From: Bacteroides sp.
Lineage (GTDB): Bacteria; Bacteroidota; Bacteroidia; Bacteroidales; Bacteroidaceae
NCBI GenBank assembly: GCA_017556595.1
Contig: JAFYML010000068.1
Coordinates: 1 to 6,851 of the forward strand
Length of the DNA: 6,851 nt
Reading direction: 5' to 3'
In this document: positions 5,090 to 6,851 of the stretch, in pieces
Numbering within the stretch: the first letter of the stretch is position 1
How the letters are laid out: every line of letters starts with the position of its first letter
Program-made: the position numbers and the translations under genes
The notes under the pieces: model-generated
Told to the model about the DNA's origin: nothing
Database searches by the model: none
What the model saw: the letters and a program-made list of their open reading frames with translations, nothing else

Positions 5090-6493
5090 ATGGAAAACGG
5101 CTATTACAAGCTTTCTTGGCGGCAACGTATCGGCTTTAGTGCGGGCGACTTGGCGCAAAATCTTATTTATCAGACGGTCAGTATCTGGCTGTTGTTTTTC
5201 TATACGAATGTTTATGGATTAAAACCGAGCGTGTCGGCGGTGATGTTCTTGGTGGTGCGTATCATCGACGTGATATGGGACCCCATTGTGGGCGCGTTTG
5301 TGGATAAAGCCAATCCTCGTTGGGGAAAGTATCGTTCATGGCTTATCTTTGCTGGTGTGCCGTTGGCGGGCTTTGCCATGCTTTGCTTTTGGAACGGATT
5401 CAGCGGCTCGTTGCTTTATGCTTACATTACGTATGTGGGCATGAGCATGTGTTTCACATTGATAAATGTGCCTTACGGAGCACTGAACTCTTCGCTTACG
5501 CGCGATACGGACGAGATAACTATTCTGACAAGCGTGCGTATGCTATTTGCTAATCTTGCAGGATTGATTATCAAAACATTGCCGTTGGTGATTGCGTTTT
5601 TTGCACCAAAGGTGTACAATGCTTCGACGGGACAAATGGAGGCGGTGTATAATACTCCCGAGGCGGCCGGCGCATGGTTTACAACGATGAGTATCTATGC
5701 ACTAATAGGGTTGGCTTTGTTGGTGTTCTGTTTCTTTGAAAGCAAGGAACGCATTGTGATGGATGCAAGCGAAACAGCACATGTAAAAGTGAGCGACTTG
5801 TGGATGGAGTTGGTGCGCAATCGTCCGTTGCGAGTACTTTCTATCTTCTTTATCATTGCATTTACCACGATGAGTATTAGCAATGCGGCCGATTCGTACT
5901 TTATGTCGTACAACATTGGGGCTACTCCGCTAATGACTACCGTCTTTATGTGGTTAGGCACGATACCAGCATTTGTATTTTTGCCGCTACTTCCAGCTAT
6001 TAAGAAAAGGATAGGCAAGGCGGCTATGTTTCGCATCTTCTTGCTGATTTCGATTGGTGGCATGCTGCTAATGTATCTCATTGTTTCGGTGCCTCAGCTT
6101 GCAGGTTGCTTCCCACTTATCTGTGTGGTACAATTTGTTAAGAGTGTGGGCGTGCTTGTGGCTACGGGCTATATGTGGGCGCTTGTACCAGAGGTAGTTA
6201 CCTTTGGCGAATATACCACCGGCCTACGAGTAGCGGCAATTGTCAATGCCATTATCTGTATCTTTATGAAGGCAGGTATGGCGCTTGGCGGTGTGATACC
6301 GGGACTTGTGCTTACATGGGTGGGCTTCAATGCTTCTTGCCGTGTGCAAACACCGCTTGCCGAGCAGGGTATTCTTTGGCTTGTGACGCTGATACCTGCC
6401 GCACTTTTTGTACTTGCTATCTTTGTGATTGGCAAGTATGAATTGACCGACGAGAGAATGGATGAAATAAATAAGGAAATTACTAAAAGATAA
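5090..6493 (+). CDS. GPH-family (MelB-like) sugar:cation symporter
   Basis: A 467-residue inner-membrane transporter of the glycoside-pentoside-hexuronide:cation symporter branch of the major facilitator superfamily, with about twelve hydrophobic segments, the usual family size. Family marks include G-D-L-A-Q-N near residue 19 and R-I-I-D-V-I-W-D-P (57-65) followed by R-W-G-K-Y-R (77-82). Aligned from memory with E. coli MelB, Asp20, Asp60, Asp64, Arg150 and Lys394 fall at MelB Asp19, Asp55, Asp59, Arg149 and Lys377. MelB Asp124, Trp128 and Asn58 appear replaced by Asn126, Gly130 and Trp63. The coupling core is therefore kept while sugar and cation selectivity probably differ. The substrate is likely a sugar, uronate or oligosaccharide and cannot be specified. 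It has its own promoter candidate and is followed after 5 bases by a 2-hydroxy-acid dehydrogenase-like gene, probably in one operon. The start is preceded by an AT-rich leader with no Shine-Dalgarno sequence. Confidence 0.92.
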   Translation: MENGYYKLSWRQRIGFSAGDLAQNLIYQTVSIWLLFFYTNVYGLKPSVSAVMFLVVRIIDVIWDPIVGAFVDKANPRWGKYRSWLIFAGVPLAGFAMLCFWNGFSGSLLYAYITYVGMSMCFTLINVPYGALNSSLTRDTDEITILTSVRMLFANLAGLIIKTLPLVIAFFAPKVYNASTGQMEAVYNTPEAAGAWFTTMSIYALIGLALLVFCFFESKERIVMDASETAHVKVSDLWMELVRNRPLRVLSIFFIIAFTTMSISNAADSYFMSYNIGATPLMTTVFMWLGTIPAFVFLPLLPAIKKRIGKAAMFRIFLLISIGGMLLMYLIVSVPQLAGCFPLICVVQFVKSVGVLVATGYMWALVPEVVTFGEYTTGLRVAAIVNAIICIFMKAGMALGGVIPGLVLTWVGFNASCRVQTPLAEQGILWLVTLIPAALFVLAIFVIGKYELTDERMDEINKEITKR

Positions 6494-6498
6494 TAACA

Positions 6499-6851
6499 AT
6501 GAACTATACTGCTAATCCCGATGCTATTACACGCGATTATTTTGATTCACTATTGTTGGAAACACGCTATATTGACTCCGTGTTGCCTACAACGAAAATG
6601 ACACTCTTTGGCGAGGTGTTCGACACACCAATAATGACAGCTGCTCTCTCTCACTTAGATAAAACAGCACCCAACGGAATGGGTGTGTATGCCGAAGGAG
6701 CTAAACTATCTAATGCCGTGCATTGGATGGGTATGGGCGAAGATGAAGAGTTGGAACGCGTAGTAGCTACGGGCGCACGAACCATTAAGATTATTAAGCC
6801 GCATGCCGATAACAATGAAGTGTTTCGTAAAATTGAACATGCCGTGACTAA
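6499..6851 (+). CDS. FMN-dependent alpha-hydroxy-acid dehydrogenase-like protein (partial, 3' end missing)
   Basis: An open frame of 117 codons runs off the right edge. The N-terminal part resembles the FMN-dependent alpha-hydroxy-acid dehydrogenase/oxidase family (lactate and glycolate oxidase type), TIM-barrel enzymes that oxidise 2-hydroxy acids to 2-oxo acids. Supporting motifs are T-x-L-F-G-E-V-F-D-T-P-I-M-T-A-A (near 36-49, matching the family's llG...P...aP strand and loop), a P-N-G-M-x-x-Y-A-E-G-A-K-L helix start and A-T-G-A-R-T-I-K-I-I-K-P, a probable barrel strand. The N-terminus is short: the Tyr-rich segment that holds the active-site Tyr of glycolate oxidase is not obvious. The catalytic His/Arg and FMN-phosphate residues would lie beyond the window. 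The start is 5 bases after the transporter stop, which suggests coupled expression. Another flavin TIM-barrel enzyme is possible. Confidence 0.75.
   Translation, partial: MNYTANPDAITRDYFDSLLLETRYIDSVLPTTKMTLFGEVFDTPIMTAALSHLDKTAPNGMGVYAEGAKLSNAVHWMGMGEDEELERVVATGARTIKIIKPHADNNEVFRKIEHAVT

Overview
The window looks like a chromosomal segment from a member of the Bacteroidales (Bacteroides/Prevotella-like); I cannot name the genus. Three things point there. Three consecutive lipoproteins carry a lipobox Cys followed by acidic residues, as in the Bacteroidota surface-lipoprotein export signal. Starts have no clear Shine-Dalgarno sequence. Three intergenic stretches carry promoter-like pairs close to the Bacteroidota consensus (TTTG, about 20 bases, TAnnTTTG). 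All genes read on the + strand.

Layout. Bases 1-184 hold a tandem and inverted repeat cluster that could be the terminator of an upstream gene, then a promoter candidate. Bases 185-2902 hold two tandem paralogous genes, 15 bases apart, for BspA-type (DUF285) leucine-rich-repeat surface lipoproteins. Their solenoids consist of 12 and 11 units of exactly 26 residues (78 bp) with no indels. This pair is clearly more AT-rich than the genes after it. Bases 3042-4913 encode a third surface lipoprotein: a Pro-Glu stalk, a discoidin-like (F5/8C-like) domain and a CotH-type protein-kinase-like domain. A strong intrinsic terminator follows at 4943-5005. A new transcription unit starts near 5060, with a GPH-family (MelB-like) sugar:cation symporter (5090-6493). 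Five bases later comes the start of a protein resembling FMN-dependent alpha-hydroxy-acid dehydrogenases, which runs off the right edge.

How the parts may work together. The left half is a surface module: two adhesin-like repeat lipoproteins next to a predicted extracytoplasmic kinase-like lipoprotein. A functional link between kinase and repeat proteins is my inference. The right half is a small catabolic unit pairing uptake of a sugar or sugar acid with oxidation of a 2-hydroxy acid; its substrate cannot be read from the sequence. The terminator and the separate promoter suggest the two halves are transcribed independently.
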